A stretch of 64,000 nt of DNA from JAUWGC01 sp963753055 (GCA_963753055.1 CAVWAP010000003.1:124001-188000); one strand, 5' to 3'; numbered from the stretch's first letter, positions 42,874 through 53,028 are shown. Notes: generated by a model not told the origin, from the letters alone. Made by a program: numbers and translations.

Positions 42874-44394
42874 ATGAAGATATTCCTGATTTACGTCCGT
42901 GATGAAGACTATTATAACCTGTTGCCTGAAAAACTTTCAAAAAAGAGGAATGACGACAGGGTTGAAGTAATGGCCTTCCCGCCGCTGGGGATACAAACAC
43001 TTGCTCCTATCATCAGGAAGCATGGACATGATGTTCTGATGTTTGACACCTGTCATCCCCAAATGAAAGAGGAAGATATTGGAAAAGCTGTTTTGCTGGA
43101 ATCTCCGGATGTGATAGCACTCTCTTTTCTTTCCACTACTTCTTATCCGGCCTGCACCAGCATGGCCAAACACCTTAAAGAAACCAATGCAAAGGTGCCA
43201 ATTATCGCTGGCGGACCTTTTGCAACAGCCAATTCAGTCCAAATACTTAATGATACTCCTTTTATTGACTTTGTGGGGATAGGGGAAGGGGAAGAACTAA
43301 TCCCTGATTTTCTTGACAACATTGATGATCCCGGGAAAGTTAAAGGATTGGTATGGCGGTCTGAAGGCAAGGTGGTAAAGAATCCCCCAAGACCTTTGCT
43401 GGATGATCTTGACAAATATCCTTACCCCGATCGTCAAAGCCTTCCTATCGAGTACATTGAATCCATGCCATTGGATGTGCCCGCGGTCCTTTCATTAGAC
43501 CGTTTCTGTACCATGCAAACAACCCGTGGTTGTCCTTTTAACTGCATCTACTGTGATATACCGCAGATTGCCCAGGGCAAGTGGCGACAACGTTCACCTG
43601 AGCATGTACTGGGTGAGATGCAAGAGCTCCACGAGCAGGGATACAGGTCTATTTATCTTACTGATGATCATTTTCTGATGAAGCGTAAGAGGATTGAAGC
43701 CATTTGCAATGGTATCATCGACCGTAAGTTTGGTTTCCACTGGGGCTGTGAGGGTAGGGTAGATACTGTTGCTGTTGACGAGCTACCGTTGATGAAGAAG
43801 GCCAACTGTAATTTCCTGGCTTTCGGCGTGGAAGCGGGGACACAAAAAGTACTTGACCGCCTGAACAAGAGCCAGACACTGGAACAGATTGAGAATGCCA
43901 TCAAAGAGGCGAAAAAAGTAGGAATAGACACTGTTCACGGGTTTTTCCTGATCGGTTCACCCGATGAAACAGTTGAGGATATAAAAGAGAGTTTCAGGTT
44001 TGCGGCCAGGCTTAACCTCGACACATTTGGATTTAACCGGCTTTGCGCCTACCGCGGAACACCATTATGGCAGGAGTATATTGACAGGGGCATCATTGAC
44101 GATGAGCTGGACTGGAAAAAATGGTTTAAGTGTTCTGATATTGACCCGACCATCTTGCCCAGCCATGTGGTAAACAATGCAAGGAAAAAGGGTTACCTGA
44201 TCCTTTTTGGATATCTGCTGCGTCACAGGCCTATCCATACCATCAGGCTCCTGAGAAAGTTTGGCCGATATATGACCACCAAAGACATTTTCACATTGCT
44301 TTATAGCCCGTTCAAGAAAAGGACATTGACGAAGTTACCTGACCTGCCTGAAAAGATGCTGGCGCAGGGATTGACCGAACCAATAAGAGAGTAG
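42874..44394 (+). CDS. B12-binding radical SAM protein
   Basis: 506 residues. An N-terminal cobalamin-binding-type Rossmann domain (about 1-170; MAFPPLGIQTLAPIIRKHGHDV, PIIAGGPFATANSVQIL) precedes a radical SAM domain whose cluster motif is CPFNCIYC at about residue 220. The C-terminal part (about 400-506) is basic and helical. The DXHXXG cobalamin loop is not clearly visible, so B12 binding in place is inferred from family. Reaction unknown; relatives methylate or rearrange lipids and other compounds. Oriented toward the T9SS protein gene, with a bidirectional terminator between them. Confidence 0.82.
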   Translation: MKIFLIYVRDEDYYNLLPEKLSKKRNDDRVEVMAFPPLGIQTLAPIIRKHGHDVLMFDTCHPQMKEEDIGKAVLLESPDVIALSFLSTTSYPACTSMAKHLKETNAKVPIIAGGPFATANSVQILNDTPFIDFVGIGEGEELIPDFLDNIDDPGKVKGLVWRSEGKVVKNPPRPLLDDLDKYPYPDRQSLPIEYIESMPLDVPAVLSLDRFCTMQTTRGCPFNCIYCDIPQIAQGKWRQRSPEHVLGEMQELHEQGYRSIYLTDDHFLMKRKRIEAICNGIIDRKFGFHWGCEGRVDTVAVDELPLMKKANCNFLAFGVEAGTQKVLDRLNKSQTLEQIENAIKEAKKVGIDTVHGFFLIGSPDETVEDIKESFRFAARLNLDTFGFNRLCAYRGTPLWQEYIDRGIIDDELDWKKWFKCSDIDPTILPSHVVNNARKKGYLILFGYLLRHRPIHTIRLLRKFGRYMTTKDIFTLLYSPFKKRTLTKLPDLPEKMLAQGLTEPIRE

Positions 44395-44476
44395 TGAACA
44401 CTGTTCAGTGATCACTGAACACTGAACAGTGAACAGAATATCAGATATCAGATATCAGATATCATGAATCAGATAT
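44393..44476. repeat. Two adjacent heptamer arrays
   Basis: 44393-44434: AGTGAAC, ACTGTTC, AGTGATC, ACTGAAC, ACTGAAC, AGTGAAC. 44442-44476: CAGATAT three times, CATGAAT, CAGATAT. The first unit overlaps the stop codon of the radical SAM gene. Confidence 0.9.
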
Positions 44477-44478
44477 CA

Positions 44479-44507
44479 AAAAAGCCCCGTGTTCCACGGG
44501 GCTTTTT
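44479..44507. terminator. Bidirectional rho-independent terminator
   Basis: Perfect 13-bp stem AAAAAGCCCCGTG - TTC - CACGGGGCTTTTT, with A- and T-runs on both sides, between convergent genes. Confidence 0.95.
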
Positions 44508-44511
44508 ATAT

Positions 44512-46359
44512 TTACTGTACAAGTATTTTTTGTGTTGTTTTTCGTTGGTCTACTGTTATTGAGACATAGTAAATCCCTGGTTTAAGATCTGAAACTGTCA
44601 GTTCAACAGGATGAGTTCCTGTATTTAACGTTCCCAGCTCAATTTTCTTAACAGCTTGTCCCACAACATTAACCACATCAATCGAAACATTGGATTTCTC
44701 CTGCAGTCTCAGCCCGAACCTGCTTGTACTATTGCTAGGGTTAGGATAGATTGGTGATACCTCAAAGTTCTGATTTTCTGAGAGCTCATCTACGCCTACA
44801 AAGAAGCTGACAGGAAAATCCATATGATGGATCCGGTTTAAAGATGGAATGGTTTGAACACTTGCAGGCCATTCATATGTACCCACAAGATTATCTTCCT
44901 GGAATACGATATGTACCATATCTCCATGCAGTATTGGTGACATTTCTGAATAGACACACTCAGATAAAAGCCATTGGATATCCAAATTAATATCCTTAGG
45001 TCCGTTCCACCAATTACCTCCATCAAAAGAAGCATTCACTGCGATGTGACGATAGAACAGGTCCGGTGTTCCACCAGTATGAAAGTCAGGAGCAAGCCCT
45101 GACCAGGAGATAAATATTTTATCATCTTCCATTATGGAGATCTGCGGGAATCCACAGGCAGCATTGGCATAGTCAGGCTGGTTCGTATAATCAATGGTAT
45201 ATGGCTCATTGGCAAGGATCCATCCGCACAGGTATCCACCATCTTCCAGGAATTCCATTGTATATGAACTGATTATGGTGGTGTCCAGGCGACCCATGTC
45301 CTCATTCCAGTAAATCAATCCATCGGTAAAGGGGTAATATCCCCATTCCCCTGCATCGTTAAATCCCCCAATCATTCTCGGGAAAACCAGATGTACTTTT
45401 TCCTGGGAATCAAGAACCAGGTCAAAGCTTCCAACCCCACCTCCGAAATCTGCAGTCGATGTATGGGTCTGTAAAGGATCAAAGGGAGATGTCATGACTT
45501 CTGTTTTTTCCCAGTTATCGCCATTATCTGTTGATTTAAAGATATAGCCACCATATTCCCTGAAGCCATATCCAAATGCAATTGTGTTACCAACGGGGTT
45601 GGCCCATTCATAGCTTAAAGCATTGATCGTGGGGAAGTAATTCTCACCAAGTCCATCGATAATCACACCTTCAATATCCCAAGTTTCGGCTCCATCCGAT
45701 GAACGATAATAAACTAATGCGTTGGTCTGGCCCATATATTCTGCGTCGTAAGTATAAGCAAGCAGATGAATATGTTCATTGTTTTCACCACTGGTTACCA
45801 TAGAATGCCAGACAAGGGAAAGCCCTTCAGGTCCATACAATTCTGTTTCAATCCAGTCACCTTCACCTTTGTTCTCCCTTTTGAAAAATTTGATTGGGCC
45901 AGGCAACGAGGCGGTTGCATACCAATAATGGCAAAAGATCTCTCCATTGGCCCCCCAGGGAGCGTAACAGGGCCAGCCAGTCCTAGGATCTTCACCAATA
46001 TGAAGATTAGGAGTTCCCCATTCAGTGCCATTATAATAGTTATAGCCAGTTCCCCGATCCGGGTCAGCATTTTCACCTGAAGCTTGCCATGTGGCACCAA
46101 TGGTGCCGTCAGGGAATTCATAGATGCGGTTCATGATATTACCATAGTTTGTGGTTTGTCCATCGTACCAGGTTGTGCCGATCTGGGTGCTGCTAAACGC
46201 TTTCTGTCCGGCGTAATTACCAGCAGGATATACATTAACCTGACCAGGATGTGGCTGGGTTGGTATGACAAACTTGCCTTTACTGCGTATCTCATGCTGC
46301 TGCGCAAAGACCGCAGAGGCAAATACAAAAATCAGTAAGAAAGGTAGATATTTTCTCAT
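44512..46359 (-). CDS. Secreted BNR/sialidase-like beta-propeller protein with T9SS sorting domain
   Basis: 615 residues with a signal peptide (ends near VFAQ-Q). The body has repeated Asp-box/BNR-like segments (YYRSSDGAETWDIEG, IFKSTDNGDNWEKTE) typical of six-bladed sialidase-type propellers. No complete sialidase active site (Arg triad and Tyr/Glu pair) could be established by eye. The C-terminal about 80 residues (IYPNPSNSTSRFGL, VVNVVGQAV, GIYYVSITV) form a T9SS type A domain. Exported to the cell surface; substrate unknown. Divergent-facing LytTR gene is 86 bp upstream. Confidence 0.8.
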   Translation of the reverse strand: MRKYLPFLLIFVFASAVFAQQHEIRSKGKFVIPTQPHPGQVNVYPAGNYAGQKAFSSTQIGTTWYDGQTTNYGNIMNRIYEFPDGTIGATWQASGENADPDRGTGYNYYNGTEWGTPNLHIGEDPRTGWPCYAPWGANGEIFCHYWYATASLPGPIKFFKRENKGEGDWIETELYGPEGLSLVWHSMVTSGENNEHIHLLAYTYDAEYMGQTNALVYYRSSDGAETWDIEGVIIDGLGENYFPTINALSYEWANPVGNTIAFGYGFREYGGYIFKSTDNGDNWEKTEVMTSPFDPLQTHTSTADFGGGVGSFDLVLDSQEKVHLVFPRMIGGFNDAGEWGYYPFTDGLIYWNEDMGRLDTTIISSYTMEFLEDGGYLCGWILANEPYTIDYTNQPDYANAACGFPQISIMEDDKIFISWSGLAPDFHTGGTPDLFYRHIAVNASFDGGNWWNGPKDINLDIQWLLSECVYSEMSPILHGDMVHIVFQEDNLVGTYEWPASVQTIPSLNRIHHMDFPVSFFVGVDELSENQNFEVSPIYPNPSNSTSRFGLRLQEKSNVSIDVVNVVGQAVKKIELGTLNTGTHPVELTVSDLKPGIYYVSITVDQRKTTQKILVQ

Positions 46360-46445
46360 GGTATAGGTTTTTGGTTAATAACTAATAATTGAGATATAAA
46401 TATAGGCATAATTCAATCAATATAGCAAGGAGGACAAAAGAAATA

Positions 46446-47153
46446 TTATTTGGAACCAGTGATCTTCTTTAAATTCAATTTATAAATTTCACCAAGGGGA
46501 ATCTCTGTTCCTGCCATGCTGATCCTGTTTCCACTAATATGGTCAATATGGGAAAGTGAAATGACATAGGATTTGTGAACGCGAAGAAACTGGGTTTCCG
46601 GAAGCTTCCTTTCAAAAGCCTGGAGAGTGTCCCTGGTAACATAAGTCTTTTTTGCTGTGTGGACTTTCAAATAATTGCCATATGCCTCAATATAAAGAAT
46701 ATCATCTGTCCCGACCTGATGCGTGTAGTGGTCCTCTTTTATGAAAATTGAAGAGCTTGCTTGAGTATCAGTTTCTTCTCTTGCTTTTTCATCCTGGGGC
46801 AGCTTTGCAAATACTTTGTTGATTGCCTTTATGAAGCGCTCCAGTTTGATGGGCTTTAAAAGATAATCTACGACTCCGTATTCATAGCTCTCCAGCGCAA
46901 ACTCGGAATAAGCTGTCGTCAGTATTACTTTAGGCGGATTGGTGAGTGTTTTGAGCATATCGAGGCCGCTCAGCTCAGGCATGTTCAGATCAAGGAACAT
47001 CAGGTCAACAGGATTATTATGCAGAAAGGAGATGGCTTCTACTGCGCTATCGCATTTACCAACAAGTTGAAGCGTGGGGATAGTGGCAATGTATTTTTCA
47101 ATAACATCCTGCGCCAGCACTTCATCGTCAACTATGAGGCATTTAATTTCCAT
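46446..47153 (-). CDS. LytTR-family response regulator
   Basis: 235 residues. A receiver domain (about 1-120) with the acidic pair DDE, phospho-acceptor Asp in LMFLDLNMPELSG (about 55) and Lys in LLKPIKLERF is joined to a LytTR DNA-binding domain (about 135-235; YIEAYGNYLKVHT, FLRVHKSYVISLSHI). LytTR domains bind direct repeats of about 9 bp spaced roughly two helical turns. The gene follows the LytS-like kinase gene by six bases. The three T(C/G)ATCACA boxes at 48241-48288 lie beyond the kinase gene, in the divergent promoter. Confidence 0.93.
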   Translation of the reverse strand: MEIKCLIVDDEVLAQDVIEKYIATIPTLQLVGKCDSAVEAISFLHNNPVDLMFLDLNMPELSGLDMLKTLTNPPKVILTTAYSEFALESYEYGVVDYLLKPIKLERFIKAINKVFAKLPQDEKAREETDTQASSSIFIKEDHYTHQVGTDDILYIEAYGNYLKVHTAKKTYVTRDTLQAFERKLPETQFLRVHKSYVISLSHIDHISGNRISMAGTEIPLGEIYKLNLKKITGSK

Positions 47154-47159
47154 CAGCCT

Positions 47160-48170
47160 TTATATTTCAATGGATAAATTTACAATAAACTTGTTTTCTG
47201 AACTATTGATCTCCAATTGATGCTTCCCGGGATACAGGAGTTCCAGGCGCTTTTTTACATTCTCAATGCCTGTGCCTGATTTTTTAACAACAGGATTGAT
47301 CCTGACCGGTGCTACATTGTTTGAAGTATTTAAAGTCAGGGTATTGTCTACAAGGTTAACATTGATTTCAATCCTGTTCTCAGCTGAATTAACGCTGATG
47401 CCATGTTTGAAACAGTTTTCAACAAATGTAATCAGCAGGAGAGGGGATATGATCTTCCCGCTCAGGTCGCCTTCAAACCCTGCAATAACCTTAGCTTTCT
47501 TTCCAAGGCGAATCTTTTCAAGGTCAATATAGTTTTGTAAAAAATCGAATTCATGTTGCACAAGCACTTTTCTTTTTTGTGAACTTTCCAGCAGGTAACG
47601 CATTAAATCTGAAAGCTTCATTACGGCATCTCCTGCAATATCAGAGTCATTCAGGATCAGGGAGTAGATACTGTTGAGGGAGTTGAATAAAAAATGTGGG
47701 TTCACCTGGGATTTAAGCAAGTTTAACTCAGCATGTGCCTGTTTGGCCTCCAGTTCTTTCAATTCCATCTCAGCCCTGACCCTTTTCTCTTCTTCTTCCT
47801 TCAAGCGCATTTTCTGAACAGTTCCAATCCTGAAATACCGTGCCCCTGTGTAAAGGACCATCATCAGGAGAAGGGCCCCATATGTCTCGGAACTGCCTGA
47901 TGGATCCAGGTAATCTTGAAATTCAGCAATTATATACCCGAAAAATCCAACAAGAAAAGCTGTAGCAAGAATATACAGGACGTATTGCTTCCTGATAATG
48001 AAATAATCGAAAATATAATCATGGATATATACCGGGATGATCAACGGAAAAATGATCAATGCTGCAATCCTGAAAGATTCATCAACCGTTTCAAAACGCA
48101 TTATTGAGAAAGCGAATAGCAGCCATATGAACAACCAGAATCCAATATTGAATAAACCTTTTTTGAGCAT
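47160..48170 (-). CDS. LytS-type sensor histidine kinase
   Basis: 336 residues. Four membrane segments (about 5-115) are followed by a coiled coil (MRLKEEEEKRVRAEMELKEL) and the His_kinase domain with the phospho-His in SQVNPHFLFNSLNSIYSLI (about 157). The ATP-binding part contains LLLITFVENCFKHGISV and GTGIENVKKRLELLYPG. No periplasmic sensor domain is present, so the membrane segments probably sense the signal. It forms an operon with the LytTR gene and is divergent from the ABC transporter genes, the usual pattern for LytS-type pairs that control an adjacent transporter. Confidence 0.93.
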   Translation of the reverse strand: MLKKGLFNIGFWLFIWLLFAFSIMRFETVDESFRIAALIIFPLIIPVYIHDYIFDYFIIRKQYVLYILATAFLVGFFGYIIAEFQDYLDPSGSSETYGALLLMMVLYTGARYFRIGTVQKMRLKEEEEKRVRAEMELKELEAKQAHAELNLLKSQVNPHFLFNSLNSIYSLILNDSDIAGDAVMKLSDLMRYLLESSQKRKVLVQHEFDFLQNYIDLEKIRLGKKAKVIAGFEGDLSGKIISPLLLITFVENCFKHGISVNSAENRIEINVNLVDNTLTLNTSNNVAPVRINPVVKKSGTGIENVKKRLELLYPGKHQLEINSSENKFIVNLSIEI

Positions 48171-48240
48171 CCTGAACCGGAATTTATGGCAAATTAATTC
48201 AATAAATCGCTAAAAGCTAAATTTTTGTGACAAACACCGT

Positions 48241-48288
48241 TCATCACAATATATTCTGTCTGATCACAAAAACAGGCTATTGATCACA
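48241..48288 (+). promoter_or_regulatory. Three T(C/G)ATCACA boxes with a 20-bp period
   Basis: TCATCACA at 48241, TGATCACA at 48261, TGATCACA at 48281, exact 20-base steps. A weak -7-like CAATTTTG lies at 48317-48324, so the boxes would centre around -43, -63 and -83 of the ABC gene's start. Spacing fits LytTR-domain binding (direct repeats two helical turns apart). Confidence 0.6.
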
Positions 48289-48355
48289 TATATTTTCAAA
48301 TATAAACAGAACGATGCAATTTTGCCACAACATTCGAAATCAAAACACAATCAAT

Positions 48356-49228
48356 ATGAACCTTACAATAAACAATTTATCAAAAACCTACTCAAATGGT
48401 GTCCAGGCGCTGGATAATGTTTCCCTAACAATCCCTGACGGCCTATTCGGGTTATTAGGACCTAATGGAGCAGGTAAATCAACACTGATGAGGACAATTG
48501 CCACATTGCAGGAGGCTGATTCAGGTGAAATATGGCTTGATGATTTAAATGTACTGGATCAAAAGCTGGAACTCAAACAAACCCTTGGTTACCTTCCGCA
48601 GGAGTTCGGTTTTTATCCAAAGGACAGGGCCATAAACCTGCTGGACCAGTTAAGCATGCTCAACGGCATCAATAATAAATCAGAAAGGGAATACCAGGTG
48701 GAGTATATCATGAAGAAGGTAAACCTCTGGGATGCTCGTAAACAAAGGATTGGAACTTATTCAGGTGGGATGAAGCAGCGTTTTGGCATTGCCCAGGCAT
48801 TACTTGGCAATCCTAAGCTGATCATTGTTGATGAGCCCACAGCCGGCCTGGATCCATATGAAAGAAGAAGGTTCCATAACCTGCTTGCTGAAATTGGCAA
48901 GGATATCATCGTTATTCTTTCAACACATATTGTTGATGATGTCAGCAACCTATGCACAAATATGGCCATAATTGATAAAGGCCAGATACTACTGCAAACC
49001 GATCCCGGGGAGATTGTCAAAGAGTTTGAAGGGAAAATCTGGGAGAAGGACGTCACCGGAATAGATATGGAAGAGTTAAGGAAGGGGCATCAGGTGATCT
49101 CATCCAGGCTTTTCGCCGGCAAGTACTTTGCAAAGGTCTATAACGAGCATGATCCCGGAGAGGATTTTTCTGCTGTTAATCCCATCCTGGAAGATGTTTA
49201 TTTCTATTCATTATTACAAAGGTCTTAA
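48356..49228 (+). CDS. ABC transporter ATP-binding protein
   Basis: 290 residues from the ATG at 48356 (MNLTINNLSKTYSNG); a longer frame from 48314 would translate the promoter. Walker A GPNGAGKS (about 36), signature SGGMKQRFGIAQALLG and Walker B LIIVDEPTAGLDP with the H-loop LSTHIVDD are complete. It has the domain length of the ABC-2/antibiotic-exporter group. It powers the neighbouring permease, whose gene starts 24 bp later. Its promoter region carries the boxes of the divergent LytTR system, suggesting regulation by that system. Confidence 0.93.
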   Translation: MNLTINNLSKTYSNGVQALDNVSLTIPDGLFGLLGPNGAGKSTLMRTIATLQEADSGEIWLDDLNVLDQKLELKQTLGYLPQEFGFYPKDRAINLLDQLSMLNGINNKSEREYQVEYIMKKVNLWDARKQRIGTYSGGMKQRFGIAQALLGNPKLIIVDEPTAGLDPYERRRFHNLLAEIGKDIIVILSTHIVDDVSNLCTNMAIIDKGQILLQTDPGEIVKEFEGKIWEKDVTGIDMEELRKGHQVISSRLFAGKYFAKVYNEHDPGEDFSAVNPILEDVYFYSLLQRS

Positions 49229-49252
49229 TCACTCCTTAAAGCTGCATATATT

Positions 49253-52200
49253 ATGTTTTTAAATACTTTTATACTGGAATTTAAAAAGAACCTGTGGAGC
49301 CCTGCTTTCTACATTTTCTTCTTCATATTTTTTGCAACAACGATAATTTTCACGCTGACCACCGATCCTTATACCCGATTCATGGGTATAGCGCATGGGA
49401 AAGAATGGCATAACGCCCCAATTGTTATCGCACATATCATGGCCCGTTTGAGTGTTGTGGGACTGCTGTTTACCATGGTCATGGTTGGGCGGTCAGTTGC
49501 CAAAGATTTTGAATCTAATATTCATGAACTGGTCTTTTCAAAGCCTATTACAAAGATCCAATACCTGGGTGGCAGGTTTGCTGGTAGTATGTTTGCAAAT
49601 TTACTCATCTTCATCTCCATAATACTTGGCTTCGAAGTTGGTATTGCCTTCATGGATGATCAGTATTCCGGCCCATTCCAATTGGGGACTTACCTGCTTC
49701 CAATTTTAATCATTATCATCCCTAACCTGATATTAATAGGAACAATCTTTTTTGCCCTGGCAACCTTAACGAGGAAAATGACTGCAACTTACCTGGCAGG
49801 CGTTGCATTCCTTGCTGTGTACAGCATCATTGGAGTGATGCTTCACCGGATGGACAATGAAACCTTGAAAGTCTTGCTGGACCCGTTTGGTATAACAGCA
49901 CTTACAGTTTACTCAAAGTACTGGACTGTATCTGACTTGAATGGCCTTTTGATGCCTGTAAATACGACTTTCCTCATAAACAGGTTGATCTGGTTGTCAG
50001 CGAGTTTTGTAATCCTGGCTTATACTTACCATAAGTTTAAGTTCGTTGCCTTCCTTGAAAAAAAATCCAAAAGACTGGATGTAGTCTCTGAAACCACTGA
50101 AATTATTGAGTATGATCTGCCTTCACCAAAAATAACTTACCGGAAAAATAAATTTTTCACTTTTGCACAAAGCTTATCCGTTTCCTGGAGAGATTTTAAA
50201 AGAATAGTCATGCATCCTGCATTTTTAATCCTGACATTCCTTGCCATCTCACAGATCATCACAAATTTCACGGGCCAGCTGGGTAATAATACAGGTTACA
50301 TGTATCCTTTTACTTCATGGTATATCCGGCAGACCGTACATATCTGGATGTATATGCTGCCTATGACCATTTTCTTCGGGGGCCTGCTGGTATGGAAAGA
50401 AAAGGACTATAAGACAGATGAGATCATTAACACCATGCCTATTCCTAACTGGTTCAGCTATGTCAATAAACTGATCACACTTTGTGGAATTTATGCACTA
50501 TACCTGGCATTGACTCTTGTATCCGGGGTCATCACACAAGTCTTTTTCTATGACTTTTATGAAATTGAGCTGGGTCTGTATATCAAGCATCTTTTTGGTA
50601 TTGATTTCTTCAACTTCCTCCACATGGCCATAATTGTGCTTTTTATTCAAAATCTTAGTCCTAATAAATACATTGGCTTTTTCTGGTCTGCCCTGTACTT
50701 CGCTGCTGATATAATCATCTTCGACGTGTTTAGTTTTGACAATTATCTGTTCAGGTACGGCCGTGTCCCTGAATTCATTTACTCAAACATTAATGGATTT
50801 GGACATTATGCCCAGAGCATCTTATGGTATACTATATACTGGTTGTTTTTTGGAGCCATCATTGCCTGGCTGACCATCTTGCTCTGGCGCAGGACCAATG
50901 AAAATTCAGTCATGATCAGGCTAAGGAACCTGAAAACGCACATCACAAGAAACCAGGCCAGGGGTATAAGTATATTGTTGCTACTTTTTGTCATCACCGG
51001 GTCTTTTATCGGATATAACAAGTACATCATCAACCCTTATTATTCTGATCATGATATGAATGAGATGCAGGCCAATTATGAAAAGAAGTATTCAAAATAC
51101 AAGCATCTTCCACAACCCGTAATCGTTGACATCAACCTTAAAGTGGATCTTTATCCGAAGGAAAGGATAGTGAATATCAACGGGGAATATGTCTTATTTA
51201 ATAACAGTAATGAGGCTATTGAAGAAATTTATATCAACCTGAATGACTGGAACCTGGAGAATATAGACTCTTTGGAGCTGGACAGGGGATTCACTAATAT
51301 TCTTCAAGGTGAAGAGTTTGGCTTCAGGGTTTTTGAACTGGATCATGCATTGCAGCCTTCTGATACGATGATCCTTAGTTTTAAATATGATATCATCGCC
51401 AGGGGATTTACGGAAAACCAACCTAAGAATGATATCGTTGAAAATGGTTCCTGCCTGATATTGTCAAGCTTCTCATCAGCGTATTTTCCTGTTATTGGTT
51501 ATAATGTGAATGCGGAACTCATAAGAGACAAGTTCAGGAATGAATTTGGCCTCTCTCACAAACCAGATGCTCCTAAAATTGAAAATGCAAGAAAGGACCT
51601 TGCTATTTTTACAATAAGCCGTCCGAATTTTGATGCTGTCATCAGCACATCAGCTGATCAGACTGCAATAACCGCCGGGCACCTGATCAATCACTGGCAG
51701 GAGGAAGGCAGGAATTATTTTCATTATAAATCTGACACCATTATTGAAAATGAAATCGCTATACTTTCCGGCAGGTATGAAGTTGCCCGTGAATTATATA
51801 ATGGCATTAATGTGGAAGTCTATTATCACCCCAGGCACAATTATAATATCACAAGTATTCTTGAAGGTTTAAAAGATTCCTATGACTACGGTAATAAATA
51901 TTTCTCCCCTTATCCTTACAGGGACTTACGTGTGGTTGAGATACCGGAATACATGACTTATGGTGCGGCACGACATTTCCCGACAACATTTATCTGGGTT
52001 GAATCCGAAGGCTTTATTACGCGCTACGAGGAAGGTGATATAGATATTGTATATGGCATCGCTGCACATGAGAATACCCATCACTGGTGGGCAGGCATTG
52101 TAACACCTGCTCATGCTGAAGGGGCATTCATGCTCACGGAGTCGATTACACAATACGTAATGGCAATGCTTACTGAAAAGAAATTTGGCAAGGACATTGG

Positions 52201-52891
52201 CAGAAAATACCATCGCAGGGAGATGAAATCATACCTGGCAAGGCGAAAAATGGATGCTGAGGGTGAAAAACCATTGATAAGGAGCTCTGTCCGTCAAGCT
52301 TATATAGGATACAAGAAAAGTTCAGTTGTCATGTATGCCCTGCAGGATTACATTGGAGAGGACTCAGTAGGAAAGGCCCTGGGCCGGATAGTCGAACAAT
52401 ACGGATACAGGCTGGATACCTTTGCATTAGCTTCTGATCTTATAGAAGAGTTTTATAAAGTTACGCCTGACAGTCTTAAATATTTTGTTGATGACCTGTT
52501 TTTAAAGATCAGCATATATGAAAATAAGATCAACTCAGCCACCCTGAAAGATCTTGGAAATGGCAAATTCCTGGTTAACCTTGATGTTGAAACCATAAAA
52601 TATTATGCCGACAGTATTGGGAACCAGACAAAAGCATCCATGAACGATTATATTTATGTGGCACTTATGGATGATGATGGAGAGGCTTTTTATTACAAGA
52701 AACACCGTTTTTCAAAAAACCACTCATCCTTGCAGATCATTGTAGATCAAAAGCCATCACAAGCAGGTATTGATCCTTACTTGCTGCTTATCGACAGGAA
52801 CATGGATGATAATATTTGTGATGTACAAGAAGATCGATCCGTTTATTCATACTTGATGGAATCTACCGGGTTTCGCGTTGCTGCCCGGTAA
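49253..52891 (+). CDS. ABC-2 type permease fused to M1 peptidase domain
   Basis: 1212 residues. The N-terminal half (about 1-580) contains two sets of six or so membrane segments, each with an ABC-2 permease look (IHELVFSKPITKIQYLGGRF in the first; DEIINTMPIPNWFSYVNKL in the second). The C-terminal half (about 590-1212) is an extracytoplasmic M1 peptidase with zinc site HENTHHWW and the second Glu in LTESITQYV, around residue 940. The GAMEN exopeptidase motif is not visible (TYGAARHFPTTF in its place), so an aminopeptidase activity is uncertain. Such fusions occur in Bacteroidota. The ABC protein is encoded just before. Confidence 0.88.
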   Translation: MFLNTFILEFKKNLWSPAFYIFFFIFFATTIIFTLTTDPYTRFMGIAHGKEWHNAPIVIAHIMARLSVVGLLFTMVMVGRSVAKDFESNIHELVFSKPITKIQYLGGRFAGSMFANLLIFISIILGFEVGIAFMDDQYSGPFQLGTYLLPILIIIIPNLILIGTIFFALATLTRKMTATYLAGVAFLAVYSIIGVMLHRMDNETLKVLLDPFGITALTVYSKYWTVSDLNGLLMPVNTTFLINRLIWLSASFVILAYTYHKFKFVAFLEKKSKRLDVVSETTEIIEYDLPSPKITYRKNKFFTFAQSLSVSWRDFKRIVMHPAFLILTFLAISQIITNFTGQLGNNTGYMYPFTSWYIRQTVHIWMYMLPMTIFFGGLLVWKEKDYKTDEIINTMPIPNWFSYVNKLITLCGIYALYLALTLVSGVITQVFFYDFYEIELGLYIKHLFGIDFFNFLHMAIIVLFIQNLSPNKYIGFFWSALYFAADIIIFDVFSFDNYLFRYGRVPEFIYSNINGFGHYAQSILWYTIYWLFFGAIIAWLTILLWRRTNENSVMIRLRNLKTHITRNQARGISILLLLFVITGSFIGYNKYIINPYYSDHDMNEMQANYEKKYSKYKHLPQPVIVDINLKVDLYPKERIVNINGEYVLFNNSNEAIEEIYINLNDWNLENIDSLELDRGFTNILQGEEFGFRVFELDHALQPSDTMILSFKYDIIARGFTENQPKNDIVENGSCLILSSFSSAYFPVIGYNVNAELIRDKFRNEFGLSHKPDAPKIENARKDLAIFTISRPNFDAVISTSADQTAITAGHLINHWQEEGRNYFHYKSDTIIENEIAILSGRYEVARELYNGINVEVYYHPRHNYNITSILEGLKDSYDYGNKYFSPYPYRDLRVVEIPEYMTYGAARHFPTTFIWVESEGFITRYEEGDIDIVYGIAAHENTHHWWAGIVTPAHAEGAFMLTESITQYVMAMLTEKKFGKDIGRKYHRREMKSYLARRKMDAEGEKPLIRSSVRQAYIGYKKSSVVMYALQDYIGEDSVGKALGRIVEQYGYRLDTFALASDLIEEFYKVTPDSLKYFVDDLFLKISIYENKINSATLKDLGNGKFLVNLDVETIKYYADSIGNQTKASMNDYIYVALMDDDGEAFYYKKHRFSKNHSSLQIIVDQKPSQAGIDPYLLLIDRNMDDNICDVQEDRSVYSYLMESTGFRVAAR

Positions 52892-53028
52892 AATGCCAGT
52901 GCTATGCCCAGGCCAATTCAGGTGGACAGGAAAACCTTGTGTATGGATTGTCTCATAATTAATATTATGTTAAGTTGATACTTTAAACAAAAGGGAGAGC
53001 ATACTTATTCACCCTCCCCTATATTATC

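Noticed and set aside
44512..46359. Confirmed sialidase
   Set aside because: BNR-like repeats are present but I could not identify the full catalytic residue set.
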